Shown here one piece after another: positions 25,885 through 34,947 of a stretch of DNA of 64,000 nucleotides. The DNA lies in NCBI GenBank assembly GCA_965203755.1, contig OZ241910.1, forward strand, positions 992,001 to 1,056,000, in the 5' to 3' direction. Source of the DNA: UBA6055 sp965203755. Lineage in GTDB: Bacteria; Chloroflexota; Anaerolineae; Aggregatilineales; Phototrophicaceae. Position 1 is the stretch's first letter. Every line of letters starts with the position of its first letter. A program made the position numbers and the translations under genes. Under the pieces are notes generated by a model that worked only from the letters and a program-made list of their open reading frames with translations, had not been told where the DNA came from and made no database searches.

Positions 25885-28800
25885 GCTTCCTCCTGTCTGA
25901 TAATTTCCAATCCATAATCTGGAGTGAGTCGCAAACTATAGGGGCTGTTCGGCGCATCATAGCGGTCGCCATCAAACTCAACCGCGCGGGCATATTTTAG
26001 CTGCGGTATCCGCTTCCAGTTCGGATTGGCTTCAAGCTGTTCCAATGCTTGCTTGACATCTTTATGGCGGACGGTCACTTTATAGCGAAGCAAACTGTTA
26101 ACATCATCTCTGCTTGGCTTGCGCTGTGTCAAGGCAAGTAAGTCTGCATCCACGATACAGATGATGTCAAGTCCAGGTCGAATGTTCCGAGTCTTGATGC
26201 TGTGATCTTCATCATCAGACAGTCTGGCGCTGTAGCGACCAATCAAACGTTTGCTAGACGGTTCCCCGATGACAAACTGTGCCCCGCGAAATTCGCTGTT
26301 TCTGTTGCCCAGTTTCATGTCATCCCGCGCAGCTGCCAAAGCCTCGTGGTAAGCTGAACTGATATTTTCGATATCGGTTTCCTGATCGTAGACAAAGTTC
26401 ATCAGTTCATCCACATTATCCGGTATCTGCACCTGCTCCACATCCCGCAAGCGCAGCCAGGTCTTCAGCAGGAAGAAGCGCTCATAAATCAGACCATCGA
26501 CGCCAAAATCGGGGACATCATCCGTTTTCATATCCGGGGTACGGAGCAGCAGGGTCGGCTTTGCCAAATGGGACGGGCGGCTGGAACGGGGATGACGATG
26601 CAAGCGGCCCATGCGCTGAATCAGCAGGTCAATCGGCGCCGTGCGACTGACCATCAGGTCAAAGTCGAGGTCAAGGCTCTGCTCAATAATCTGGGTCGCC
26701 ACCAGAATGGCGCGTTCGGGCCGCGTTCCATCTTTGCCAAATGCGTCAACTACTTTTTCTTCCATTTCGCCGCGCCATGCCGGCGGAAAACGGGCATGCA
26801 AGAGCCATACCTCTTCTTCGTCAATCCCTTCGGCTTGGCGCAGATGACGGGCAACTTCAATCGACTCGTTGACCGTGTTGCAGACGATGGCAATACAGCC
26901 GCCCTTCTCATACATCAGACGAACCGCATCCAGCAGACTATCCAGGCCAAGCGCAATTTGTCGGATTTGGATGGCGCGCGTCTTGGGCGGCGGCAGGGCA
27001 TGAACCCGCACCTTGCCATCGTTTTCGACGACGGTCAGGCGCGGGTAACACTCATCGGGCGCTTCCTCTGATGCGCCGGCCGCCTTCAATATATCTTGGC
27101 GGTCTTGCCGCGACAGGGTTGCCGACAGCAGAATCATGGGCGAGTCCAGCGCATGAAGCCACTCAAACAAGCGCTCAATGATTTTATTCATGTAGGTGTC
27201 GTAGCTGTGAATCTCATCAAAGACGATCACCTTGCGGCTTAATCCAAACTGACGGACAAAATGATGCTTGGCTTGCAAGACGCTTAACATCGCCTGGTCA
27301 ATCGTGCCGACCGCATAGGGAGTCAATAAGGCGCGTTTGCGATTCTGCTCAAACCAGCTGTCAGCATCGGCCGCGCTCTCATTGCCTTCCTGATCTGACA
27401 ACGTATGCTGACGAGACGACTTATACTGCTCCGCGCCTCCGTGAATCAGCTGCGGATTGAGGTTTTTACATTGATAGCGTTTCCGCAGATACGTTTCTAC
27501 GCGCTCAAACATCTGATTGCTGGTGGCTTGGGTTGGCATGGCGATATAAGTTCCCGCCAGATTAAAGCGGTTGACCAGGCGGTCGCCAATATGCAGCGCC
27601 AGTTCAGTCTTGCCCTCTCCGGTCGGATATTCGACCAGAATCAGCCGCGGCGCCTGCTCAAACTCTTGCAGATGTTGGATGCCTTCCTGTTGCAGCGCAT
27701 TGGGCGCAAATGGAAAATCATCGTTAAAGGCTGGCTTGCGGCCATCGGATTTCCAACCCACCCATTCCATTTCATGCAAGGCTTTCTTTGCCTGTTCCTG
27801 CGCGCGCTGGAAATAATTTTGCGGGCTGATAACCTCGTCTTCATACAGAAAGTAATCGGTATCTGACCCAATCCAATCGCAAACCGAGACGAATCCCGAC
27901 AGGAAAGCGGCGAAGACATTGAATGGCTGCGGTGATTCAGGCGGCCTGATTTCGGCAATATCCAGTACCTTTTGCAGTTCGTCGCAAAGCTGATTTTGCA
28001 GCGTCTTCCATTTCTCTTTGCCGACCGATTTGCCGCGCGTATCAGCGGTCGATATCCAGGAACCATGATGCCCGCCAATGACCGCCGCTAGTTGCGCTGC
28101 CGGCTGTTTTCCGAGTCCTTTGTCGATGAACCAGCGGCGCAAGATGACCGCCGACAGGATGCCATGGTCATCGGCGTATGTGGAATCATCATGTAAATCA
28201 TTACCCAGCTTAGCATAGAGATCGGGGACTTTCTTCTGAAAAGCGGGGGTGGCTTTGCCGATGTCATGCAAGCCGGCCAGCAGCGCCAGCATCCCCCGCG
28301 CCGCCGTTTCATCCAAACCGATCATCCCCATCAGCCAGGCTTTTTGGCCGGCGCCAAGCACATCATCCCACATGCCATAAGCAACCGCCGCCACATCCAG
28401 CAGATGATAAATCAGCGCATGATAGGCGCGGGTTTTGGCTTTCGGCTTGCCTTTTGGATCGCGTTTCGCCCACAAAAGATACAGTCGAGATTCTGGCTCG
28501 GCGCCGCTCCCAAGCGTCAGACCATAATGCCGAACTTGGCGCTTGAGGCTGCGGATGACGCGCTGGCGCAGACGTTGCGGCGCTTCGACCACCACGCCCG
28601 AACCCCAGCTTCGGATCCAAGGCACCATCTCTTCCGGTTCGGAGACATCCACGCTATAGCTGATGTACCCGTCGGCGTCAGTATGGATTTGCTGTGAGGG
28701 ATGCCAGATGCTTTCAAGCAGTCGGTCATAGTGGCGCGGCTCAAAGCGCAGAACGACGCGGATCGGGTCGCGCTGGCTGCTCCATACGCCCCAGGCGCGC

Positions 28801-29477
28801 CCGAAGTGAGACTGAAAGCGGGCTTGATCGACAATCGCAAACTGTTGATTGGTCAAGCGGACATCCTGAATACGGTCAAATTTCAGGCTAAGCCCGCGAT
28901 ATATTTGCCCTTCACCGCGCGTCCCATCGCACAGAACGTAAAAGCCATCCGACAAGGGATTGCTGACAAACCGATACGGACGAACCAGCCAGCGGGACGG
29001 CTCTTCTCGATGAAGCGGAAAATAATCTACCCAAACTTCGCGCCGCTGTTTCCTGGCTTGCACCAGGGTGGTGAAAAATCGAGCGGTTTCCAGGCTGCCG
29101 CGCTCGGCATCCATTTGCCGCCGCAGAGCGCCCATCGATCCTGAATCCAATTTGCGACCGATTTTATCCACCAGGCTGCGGACAAGCTGCCATTGCGAGG
29201 TGTGATAGGTCAGCGAACGTTCCAATGCCAAAAACAGAAATTCGCTTTCTTCGGCGGTCAGCTTGAGATTGACAAAATAGCTGTCGCTTACATAATATCT
29301 TTGCCCCTGGGTGTAAATAGGAACGCCCATATCTTCAATAATGCCGATATACTTGTGTGCCGTTCCGGGGCTGATTTTGTATGTTTCGACGATTTCGCCG
29401 CGGCTCATGCCATCGGGGGCATTTGCCAAATGATAGATGATGTCAAAAATCACTTTGACGGTGTCTCTTAATGCCAT
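25881..29477 (-). CDS. cas3: Cas3 nuclease-helicase with an N-terminal HTH-WYL-WCX regulator fused in frame
   Basis: A 1198-residue protein with two halves. Residues about 10-55 form a winged helix-turn-helix (SRGEIVETYKISPGTAHKYI). Residues about 145-215 form a WYL domain, and about 237-318 a WCX extension, as in PafBC/WYL regulators. From about 330 the protein matches full-length Cas3: HD nuclease (YHLLD His358, LHDIGK His404-Asp405, GGHHG His470-471), then a superfamily 2 helicase with Walker A PTGEGKTEL (619-627), DEIH (754-757) and SAT (785-787). The ATG at 29477 follows GGGAGAAGG. Ordinary type I-E Cas3 is about 880 residues and begins at the HD domain. It is the first gene of the operon, so the regulator part may sense a ligand and control this promoter. 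Confidence 0.93.
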   Translation of the reverse strand: MALRDTVKVIFDIIYHLANAPDGMSRGEIVETYKISPGTAHKYIGIIEDMGVPIYTQGQRYYVSDSYFVNLKLTAEESEFLFLALERSLTYHTSQWQLVRSLVDKIGRKLDSGSMGALRRQMDAERGSLETARFFTTLVQARKQRREVWVDYFPLHREEPSRWLVRPYRFVSNPLSDGFYVLCDGTRGEGQIYRGLSLKFDRIQDVRLTNQQFAIVDQARFQSHFGRAWGVWSSQRDPIRVVLRFEPRHYDRLLESIWHPSQQIHTDADGYISYSVDVSEPEEMVPWIRSWGSGVVVEAPQRLRQRVIRSLKRQVRHYGLTLGSGAEPESRLYLLWAKRDPKGKPKAKTRAYHALIYHLLDVAAVAYGMWDDVLGAGQKAWLMGMIGLDETAARGMLALLAGLHDIGKATPAFQKKVPDLYAKLGNDLHDDSTYADDHGILSAVILRRWFIDKGLGKQPAAQLAAVIGGHHGSWISTADTRGKSVGKEKWKTLQNQLCDELQKVLDIAEIRPPESPQPFNVFAAFLSGFVSVCDWIGSDTDYFLYEDEVISPQNYFQRAQEQAKKALHEMEWVGWKSDGRKPAFNDDFPFAPNALQQEGIQHLQEFEQAPRLILVEYPTGEGKTELALHIGDRLVNRFNLAGTYIAMPTQATSNQMFERVETYLRKRYQCKNLNPQLIHGGAEQYKSSRQHTLSDQEGNESAADADSWFEQNRKRALLTPYAVGTIDQAMLSVLQAKHHFVRQFGLSRKVIVFDEIHSYDTYMNKIIERLFEWLHALDSPMILLSATLSRQDRQDILKAAGASEEAPDECYPRLTVVENDGKVRVHALPPPKTRAIQIRQIALGLDSLLDAVRLMYEKGGCIAIVCNTVNESIEVARHLRQAEGIDEEEVWLLHARFPPAWRGEMEEKVVDAFGKDGTRPERAILVATQIIEQSLDLDFDLMVSRTAPIDLLIQRMGRLHRHPRSSRPSHLAKPTLLLRTPDMKTDDVPDFGVDGLIYERFFLLKTWLRLRDVEQVQIPDNVDELMNFVYDQETDIENISSAYHEALAAARDDMKLGNRNSEFRGAQFVIGEPSSKRLIGRYSARLSDDEDHSIKTRNIRPGLDIICIVDADLLALTQRKPSRDDVNSLLRYKVTVRHKDVKQALEQLEANPNWKRIPQLKYARAVEFDGDRYDAPNSPYSLRLTPDYGLEIIRQEEA

Positions 29478-29504
29478 AACCTTCTCCCTAATCAAACTGC
29501 TTCC

Positions 29505-29510
29505 ACTATA
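29505..29510 (-). promoter_or_regulatory. Candidate -10 of the cas operon promoter
   Basis: On the minus strand TATAGT lies 28 bases before the cas3 start, within the only intergenic space upstream of the operon. The -35 hexamer is unclear; GTTCAC/TTCACG is the nearest but is spaced at about 19 bases. The site sits between the ilvD terminator and cas3, so the operon should have its own promoter. Confidence 0.4.
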
Positions 29511-29617
29511 ATGAGAACGGTGCGCGGAGCGTGAACTGTTTGCATAAGAAAGCATCAATTTAGAATTGAGGCTGCCAGCATCCCCCTCGAAATAATTCAC
29601 ACAGAAGCCGACAAAGA

Positions 29618-29646
29618 ACAAAAAAGCGAGTCCTGATGAACTCGCC
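29618..29646 (-). terminator. Intrinsic terminator of ilvD
   Basis: In the leftward direction a GCGAGT/ACTCGC stem with an 8-base loop is followed directly by TTTTTT. It lies 29 bases past the ilvD stop and would insulate the cas operon from ilvD transcription. Confidence 0.85.
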
Positions 29647-29674
29647 TCTTGATTGAACAGCCTTTTTCAATACG

Positions 29675-31363
29675 CTAGGCGCCGGTGATGGCGCCGTCAT
29701 TCGCCTGCGAGACCAGCCGGGCGTACTTCGCCATGACACCCTTGCTGTAATTGGCTGCCGGCGGCAGCCATTCGGCGCGGCGGGATTCCAGTTCAATGTC
29801 GCTCAAATCAACATGAATCAGCCGGCGGGATACATCAATCGTAATCTTGTCGCCTTCTCGCAGCAAGGCAATCGGGCCGCCGACAGCGGCTTCCGGCGCG
29901 GTATGACCAACCATCAGGCCGCGCGTGCCGCCCGAAAAACGGCCGTCGGTAATCAAGCCGACTTTGCTGCCCAAGCCCTGACCAAAGAGCGCCGCCGTGA
30001 TTTGCAGCATCTCGCGCATGCCCGGGCCGCCAACCGGCCCTTCGTAACGGATGATGACCACATCGCCCTCGACAATCTGCTGGTTTTTGACCGCTTCAAA
30101 GGCGTCTTCTTCGGTATCAAAGACCCGCGCCGGACCGGTCAGCGGGCCGGGCGTATCCTTGAGCTTGACCACGGCGCCATCCGGGGCCAGATTGCCCTTG
30201 AGAACGACCAGCCCGCCGCTGTCCTTGATGGCATTGTCCAGGTCGCGGACCACATCCTGCCCCTCTGTCTCCTCGGCATCGGCGCAGGCTTCTGCCAAAC
30301 TCTGCCCGGTCACGGTCGGGGCGCCGCCGCTCATACAGCCGCCTTCAATCAGGCGATTGAGAAGAATCGGGACGCCGCCAGCCTGGTACAGGTCGAGCGC
30401 GACGTACTTTCCGGTCGGACGCATATCGCCAATAATCGGAGTGCGCCGGCTGATGGTTTCAATGTCATCCAGCGAAAACTCAATCCCAGCTTCGCGGGCG
30501 AATGCCAAGGTATGCAGGATGCTGTTGGTGCTGCCGGCGGTTGCCGCCGAAGCGGCGATGGCATTTTCCAGGGATTGGCGCGTCACTAGATCCGATGGAC
30601 GAATGTCATTTTCCAAAATATCGATCATCAGCTGCCCGGCGCGGAAGGCGACATCTTCTTTTTCCGGGTCTTCCGCCGGGACGTCGCCCATGCCCATCGG
30701 ACAGATGCCGATCACCTCGCTGATCATCGCCATCGTATTGGCGGTGAACTGGCCGCCGCAGGCGCCTGGTCCCGGGCAAGCCAGATTTTCCACTTCCATC
30801 AGTTCCTCATAGCTGATCTGCCCCGACTGAAACTTGCCCAAAGCCTCATACACGCTGACCACATCCAGCCGCTCGCCGTTGAGCATCCCCGGATAAATCG
30901 TGCCGCCATAGAGCATCAGCGACGGCAGATTCAAACGAATCAGCGCCATAATCGTGCCGGGAATGGTCTTGTCGCAGGCGGAAAGCGCCACCACGCCATC
31001 GAGCATATTGGACATCGCCACCAACTCGATGCTGTCGGCAATCACCTCGCGGCTGATAAGCGAGCCTTTCATGCCTTCGGTGCCCATGGTGATGCCGTCG
31101 GAGATGCTGACGGTGTTGAATTCAAAGGGCGTGCCGCCGGCGGCGCGGATGCCGCGTTTGACATCATGCGCCAGCTTGCGGAGATGAAAGTTGCAGGGGC
31201 CGATTTCGGTCCAGGTGTTGGCGACGCCAATGAGCGGTTTGGCCAGCGCCTCGTCGTCATAGCCGACGGCTTTGAGCATGGCGCGGGCGCCGGCGCGTTC
31301 CGTTCCGCCGACCAGCCGGCGGCTGCGCTGATTGAGGGCGGCGACTCCGTTTGTTTGGGACAT
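29675..31363 (-). CDS. ilvD: Dihydroxy-acid dehydratase
   Basis: A 562-residue iron-sulfur dehydratase converting 2,3-dihydroxyisovalerate and 2,3-dihydroxy-3-methylvalerate to the keto acids of valine, leucine and isoleucine synthesis. Cluster ligand cysteines are seen at residues 57 (GPCNFH), 130 (SACDKT) and 202 (GACGGQ). The signature SACDKTIPG and the C-terminal GRFSGGTRG motif are intact. The length is typical. It appears monocistronic: it ends in an intrinsic terminator, and no other branched-chain gene is close. Confidence 0.96.
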   Translation of the reverse strand: MSQTNGVAALNQRSRRLVGGTERAGARAMLKAVGYDDEALAKPLIGVANTWTEIGPCNFHLRKLAHDVKRGIRAAGGTPFEFNTVSISDGITMGTEGMKGSLISREVIADSIELVAMSNMLDGVVALSACDKTIPGTIMALIRLNLPSLMLYGGTIYPGMLNGERLDVVSVYEALGKFQSGQISYEELMEVENLACPGPGACGGQFTANTMAMISEVIGICPMGMGDVPAEDPEKEDVAFRAGQLMIDILENDIRPSDLVTRQSLENAIAASAATAGSTNSILHTLAFAREAGIEFSLDDIETISRRTPIIGDMRPTGKYVALDLYQAGGVPILLNRLIEGGCMSGGAPTVTGQSLAEACADAEETEGQDVVRDLDNAIKDSGGLVVLKGNLAPDGAVVKLKDTPGPLTGPARVFDTEEDAFEAVKNQQIVEGDVVIIRYEGPVGGPGMREMLQITAALFGQGLGSKVGLITDGRFSGGTRGLMVGHTAPEAAVGGPIALLREGDKITIDVSRRLIHVDLSDIELESRRAEWLPPAANYSKGVMAKYARLVSQANDGAITGA

Positions 31364-31602
31364 GGTGTCTCTCCTTTATGGATGGATATGCGCTTGATGA
31401 ATATGGCTATTGTAGCGCATCTGTCGAAAGATGGCATCTTGCTTGCCAAGCCGGGAGAAATGGATTATATTTTATGTGGCGATGAATTTTTCATGGCTTT
31501 TGTTTGGAGTTTCCTGTGGCAGTTCAATGGCCTGCAAACCTTCGCTGCCATAGAAAACCTGAAATGCTTGTGCGTCGATCATCCATTCTGTGGGGAGACG
31601 TA

Positions 31603-33768
31603 ATGAGACGAAATATAGGGACTACAGAAGCGTATGCGCGAGTTAGAATCAACTCTATGATCGAATCCGCTGGATTCAAACTTGTCGACTATGACAGCAA
31701 TGATCCGTCAGTAGATTATGAGCGCGCTGTACGCAATCAAGTTATGAATGACCGCCTAAAGTCGGCAGGCAAAGTACCCGATTATCATTTTTATCCTCCC
31801 AACGCCTCGACTCCGATTGCGTTTCTGGAAGCTAAACGGATCGGTGGACAGAAACTTGACCATGCGCTTGAACAAGCAGCTGAGTATGCAAAAATTGCAT
31901 GCGATAGCAATAAACCGCCGATGCTTGTTTTGGCGTCAGACGGCATACAAGTTAAGTCACGACATGCAGACGGGAGCGCCCTGACACTGAACAACTATCC
32001 TGTGGACTACATTCCACCATTTGATCTGATGCGGAAACTGGTGCGTTCGCCTTCCGCTGCCCAGGGCAAAGCGGTCGACAATGTAGCCAGCCTTATAAAG
32101 ATATTTGGGGATGCAGCTGATTTAATGCGCGCCAATGGCATAGATGCCGGCATCAATCAATTAAGGGAATTTTGCATCCTTCTTTTCATCAAAATTATGA
32201 GTGAAAGAGGGAAACAAGGGGCGCGGGCGAATTGGGACAAACTTACATCCGAATCAGGCAATAATCTGATCAATTCGTATCAACAGATTCTTCAGCAATA
32301 CAAGCACGAATATGGTTCTATGTTCTCAACTTCAGAACTGAACAATCCCGAAATCCTTGAGCAGATGGTCTCAAAACTGCGTCCAATCAATTTTACAGAG
32401 AGCGGCATGGACGTTAAAGGTCAGGCTTTTGAATACTTTCTCTCGAACTACAGCGCCGGCAACGCGAGCGCGCTTGGACAGTATTTTACTCCAAGGCATA
32501 TCACCTCTATGATGGCTATGTTCTTGAGTCCAAAATCTGGCGACAAAATTTTCGATCCTTTTTGTGGCACAGGGGGAATGCTTATATCCTGCTACACACA
32601 AATTAGGGTAGGCTTGGACAGCGGCAAAGCGAATTTCAGCGATAAATTACATGAACTTGAGAAAAGGACGCTCTATGGAAATGATATTAGCGGCGGGGCA
32701 TCCAGTCTTGCCAAGATGAATATGATTCTTCTCGGCGATGGACACAGCAACATACAAAGAGCCGACAGTTTTGATTCACAAGACCGAAGGAAGTATGACA
32801 AGGTCATTACAAACATTCCATTTAATCTCAATGCCCCGATTAACTATCAGAAGCTGGCGCCATTCATAGAAGCGAGCGATATTACAAGACCTGATTGGAA
32901 TGAACTGTGCATAGTGAAATGTATTGAATCACTTAAACCCGGCGGTTCGGCTGCAATGGTTTTACCCCTTACAATCTGCGATTCGGATAAATATCGGCAA
33001 GTTAGGAATTACATTGCTAGGAAATGCCGCATAAAAGCCTGCATTCGCCTGCCTGAAAAAACCTTCATTTTTTATACAACTGCCCAAGCGGTTATCCTTG
33101 TCATCGACAAAGCGCATGAGATGGAAACGGATGAATTCACATTTATTCATCTTAAATCGGATGGCATGTCTCAAGATAAGAATAGAGAGCCCATTCCTGA
33201 TAATGATATACCAACCCTCTTAGAATATGCTTCTGAAGGACGGCTTCGGGAAATCCCCGGAGCGGTGAATATGAAATATGAGGGGAAATTTATAGAATTC
33301 AAGCAGATATTTGAGCACGCAGAGAATGTCTGGAAGCTGGAGGAGCTTCTCATTGTTAAAGATGCCTCTACACCGCTTGAGCCGAATACGTATTACGCGG
33401 AACCAGGATTGAACAGCCACAACAACACAGTGCGAATCAGAGGCAATCAGCGCTTGGGCAGGAATATCAGATCAAGGAAGAAAGCAGCTGCCGAACCCGG
33501 CGATCTTATTATCGGCAAGCTGCATACGAACAGCGGCAATGGGTTGTTTGCCATTGCGGACGGGCATTATATTTGCACTTCCCAAATAGTGGCTAAAATA
33601 AAGGATGATATAGTTCCACCTCAATATCTGATTCATGCGCTTCGCAGAGAATTCCCAAGACAGCTAATCCCGACTGATTTGGTAGGGCGGGAAAATTTTA
33701 CGCAGAAACAGATTTTGAATGTTCTTATTCCGAAACCAAGTTCAACAGATTTAGAAAGGTTATATTGA
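31603..33768 (+). CDS. Single-chain restriction-modification protein (nuclease, N6-adenine methylase, specificity domain), C-terminus frameshifted
   Basis: A 721-residue fusion. Residues 1-145 resemble the HsdR N-terminal nuclease with PD at 59-60 and ExK at 76-78 (FLEAK). Residues about 155-560 are an HsdM-type methylase: GQYFTPRHI (292-300), motif I DPFCGTGGM (318-326) and catalytic motif IV NIPF (404-407), where type I enzymes usually have NPPF. The remainder resembles one target-recognition half of HsdS. The ATG at 31603 has GGGGAGA upstream. The frame stops early at LERLY while the expected coiled-coil end continues in another frame. Base use is AT-richer than the neighbours, suggesting transfer. 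Confidence 0.85.
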   Translation: MRRNIGTTEAYARVRINSMIESAGFKLVDYDSNDPSVDYERAVRNQVMNDRLKSAGKVPDYHFYPPNASTPIAFLEAKRIGGQKLDHALEQAAEYAKIACDSNKPPMLVLASDGIQVKSRHADGSALTLNNYPVDYIPPFDLMRKLVRSPSAAQGKAVDNVASLIKIFGDAADLMRANGIDAGINQLREFCILLFIKIMSERGKQGARANWDKLTSESGNNLINSYQQILQQYKHEYGSMFSTSELNNPEILEQMVSKLRPINFTESGMDVKGQAFEYFLSNYSAGNASALGQYFTPRHITSMMAMFLSPKSGDKIFDPFCGTGGMLISCYTQIRVGLDSGKANFSDKLHELEKRTLYGNDISGGASSLAKMNMILLGDGHSNIQRADSFDSQDRRKYDKVITNIPFNLNAPINYQKLAPFIEASDITRPDWNELCIVKCIESLKPGGSAAMVLPLTICDSDKYRQVRNYIARKCRIKACIRLPEKTFIFYTTAQAVILVIDKAHEMETDEFTFIHLKSDGMSQDKNREPIPDNDIPTLLEYASEGRLREIPGAVNMKYEGKFIEFKQIFEHAENVWKLEELLIVKDASTPLEPNTYYAEPGLNSHNNTVRIRGNQRLGRNIRSRKKAAAEPGDLIIGKLHTNSGNGLFAIADGHYICTSQIVAKIKDDIVPPQYLIHALRREFPRQLIPTDLVGRENFTQKQILNVLIPKPSSTDLERLY

Positions 33769-33862
33769 GAAGCAAGCCAAAATATCGAAATTGCGATCTG
33801 ATTTGGAAAATACAAAGCAATCAATTGAAACACTGCTAGACAGTTATTCCTCAAATCAATAA
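33767..33862 (+). pseudogene. Out-of-frame C-terminal helix of the restriction-modification protein
   Basis: Immediately after the stop, the alternative frame reads EKQAKISKLRSDLENT and ends at a TAA near SYSSNQ. Such a lysine- and glutamate-rich helix is the normal end of HsdS-type recognition domains. One extra base or two missing bases within TATATTGAG near 33763-33767 would explain the break. Confidence 0.65.
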
Positions 33863-33958
33863 AGCCCCCTAACTCATTCTAAACCAATGGTGCTAGTTGA
33901 AAATCACGGCAAACATTCTAAACTTGAAGTGTCACAACAAAAAGTAAGGAGTGAAGCC

Positions 33959-34018
33959 GTGACTGACAGCGATTTTATCATAGAATTGCTCTGCCGTGTA
34001 GATGATCAAAAGTCATAA
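33959..34018 (+). pseudogene. Transposase N-terminal fragment
   Basis: A GTG-initiated frame of 19 codons (starting MTDSDFIIELLCRVDD) with an AAGGAG ribosome site seven bases upstream resembles the first helix of transposases common in Chloroflexi and Cyanobacteria, then stops. Only the start of the element remains. It occupies the 335-base gene-free stretch 33863-34197 together with a hairpin at 34032-34069. Confidence 0.45.
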
Positions 34019-34031
34019 AGACTCACCACTA

Positions 34032-34069
34032 AAATACCCTATTTTCTTGTCCTTTGCAATAGGGTATTT
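34032..34069. terminator. Long hairpin with flanking T and A runs
   Basis: A perfect 12-bp stem (AAATACCCTATT and AATAGGGTATTT) around a 14-base loop is followed by GAATTTTTC. It could terminate transcription leaving the restriction gene, or it may be a mobile-element end. The stem is AT-rich apart from CCC/GGG. Confidence 0.6.
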
Positions 34070-34197
34070 GAATTTTTCTCAATCTCACTAGATTATCATT
34101 TTGATGCGATTGTCCAAGGTGCCGCGGCCGGCCTTCGCAAACGGCGCAAAATCGTGTATATTAAAGACAGTGCATCCCAATGCAGCGAGGCAAAATC

Positions 34198-34941
34198 ATG
34201 CTCCTGGATCTACACCCGCTTACCATCATCATCAATCTGATCGCCCTTGGCGCCGGCATGACCATTCACGAATTGGCGCACAATTACGTCGGCTGGAAGA
34301 TGGGCGACCCGACGCCCAAAATGCAGGGACGCTTAACCCTGAATCCGCTGGTGCACATCAACTGGATTGGCTGGCTCATGTTCGCCGTCATTGGTTTTGG
34401 CATCCTCGGCAGCGCGCCCATCTCCCCGCAGCGCATGCGCGATCCGCGCTGGGGATACCTGGCCGCTGTTGCCGCCGGCCCATTTTCCAACCTGGGTTTG
34501 GCGCTGGCATTCGCTATTCTGCTGCGGCTTGCCGGGCTGGGCTTGGTCGGCGGCGCCGCCTACCATCAGCCGAGCATGATCGCCGGCGCAGCCGACTTTC
34601 TGGCGGCGCTTTTGTATGCGATGGTCTTCTGGAATGTTTTGCTGTTTGTGTTTAACATGATCCCGCTCTTCCCGATAGACGGCTGGCATATCGTCTTGAC
34701 GCTGCTGCCGGGTGCTTGGCTCAATCGGATGCAAATCCCGATTGTCATCCAGCAAAATCTTAGACCCCTGTCCGAGTTTCTGGCGCGGCCGGCATTCAAA
34801 TGGCGAGATTGGCAGATGCTTAGCTATTATGCGTTTCTGGGGCTGATCTTCCTGTCGGCGCTGCCGATTGGCGGCATCAGTCCATTTGGGCTTCTTATCG
34901 GACAGCCCACCGGCGCGCTGCTCCGCATCCTGCTGTTTTAG
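34198..34941 (+). CDS. M50-family (site-2 protease-like) zinc metallopeptidase
   Basis: A 247-residue membrane-embedded protease. The zinc motif HELAH is at residues 24-28 in the first hydrophobic segment. The second motif, with the Asp ligand, is seen as PLFPIDGWHI about 135 residues later. Five or six hydrophobic spans fit the small FtsH-independent M50B group with no PDZ domain. Proteins of this type cleave membrane-bound anti-sigma factors or signal proteins; the substrate here is unknown. The ATG at 34198 is preferred over 34180. An HD-domain gene follows after six bases. Confidence 0.85.
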   Translation: MLLDLHPLTIIINLIALGAGMTIHELAHNYVGWKMGDPTPKMQGRLTLNPLVHINWIGWLMFAVIGFGILGSAPISPQRMRDPRWGYLAAVAAGPFSNLGLALAFAILLRLAGLGLVGGAAYHQPSMIAGAADFLAALLYAMVFWNVLLFVFNMIPLFPIDGWHIVLTLLPGAWLNRMQIPIVIQQNLRPLSEFLARPAFKWRDWQMLSYYAFLGLIFLSALPIGGISPFGLLIGQPTGALLRILLF

Positions 34942-34947
34942 CCGCCA

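Noticed and set aside
29478..29621. 48-codon N-terminal extension of the WYL-Cas3 frame
   Set aside because: It would run through the promoter region into the ilvD terminator; the ATG at 29477 has GGGAGAAGG upstream.
29626..29645. CTGATGA within a hairpin, reminiscent of a hammerhead ribozyme core
   Set aside because: The motif is only the loop of the ilvD terminator; the other conserved core bases and stems are absent.
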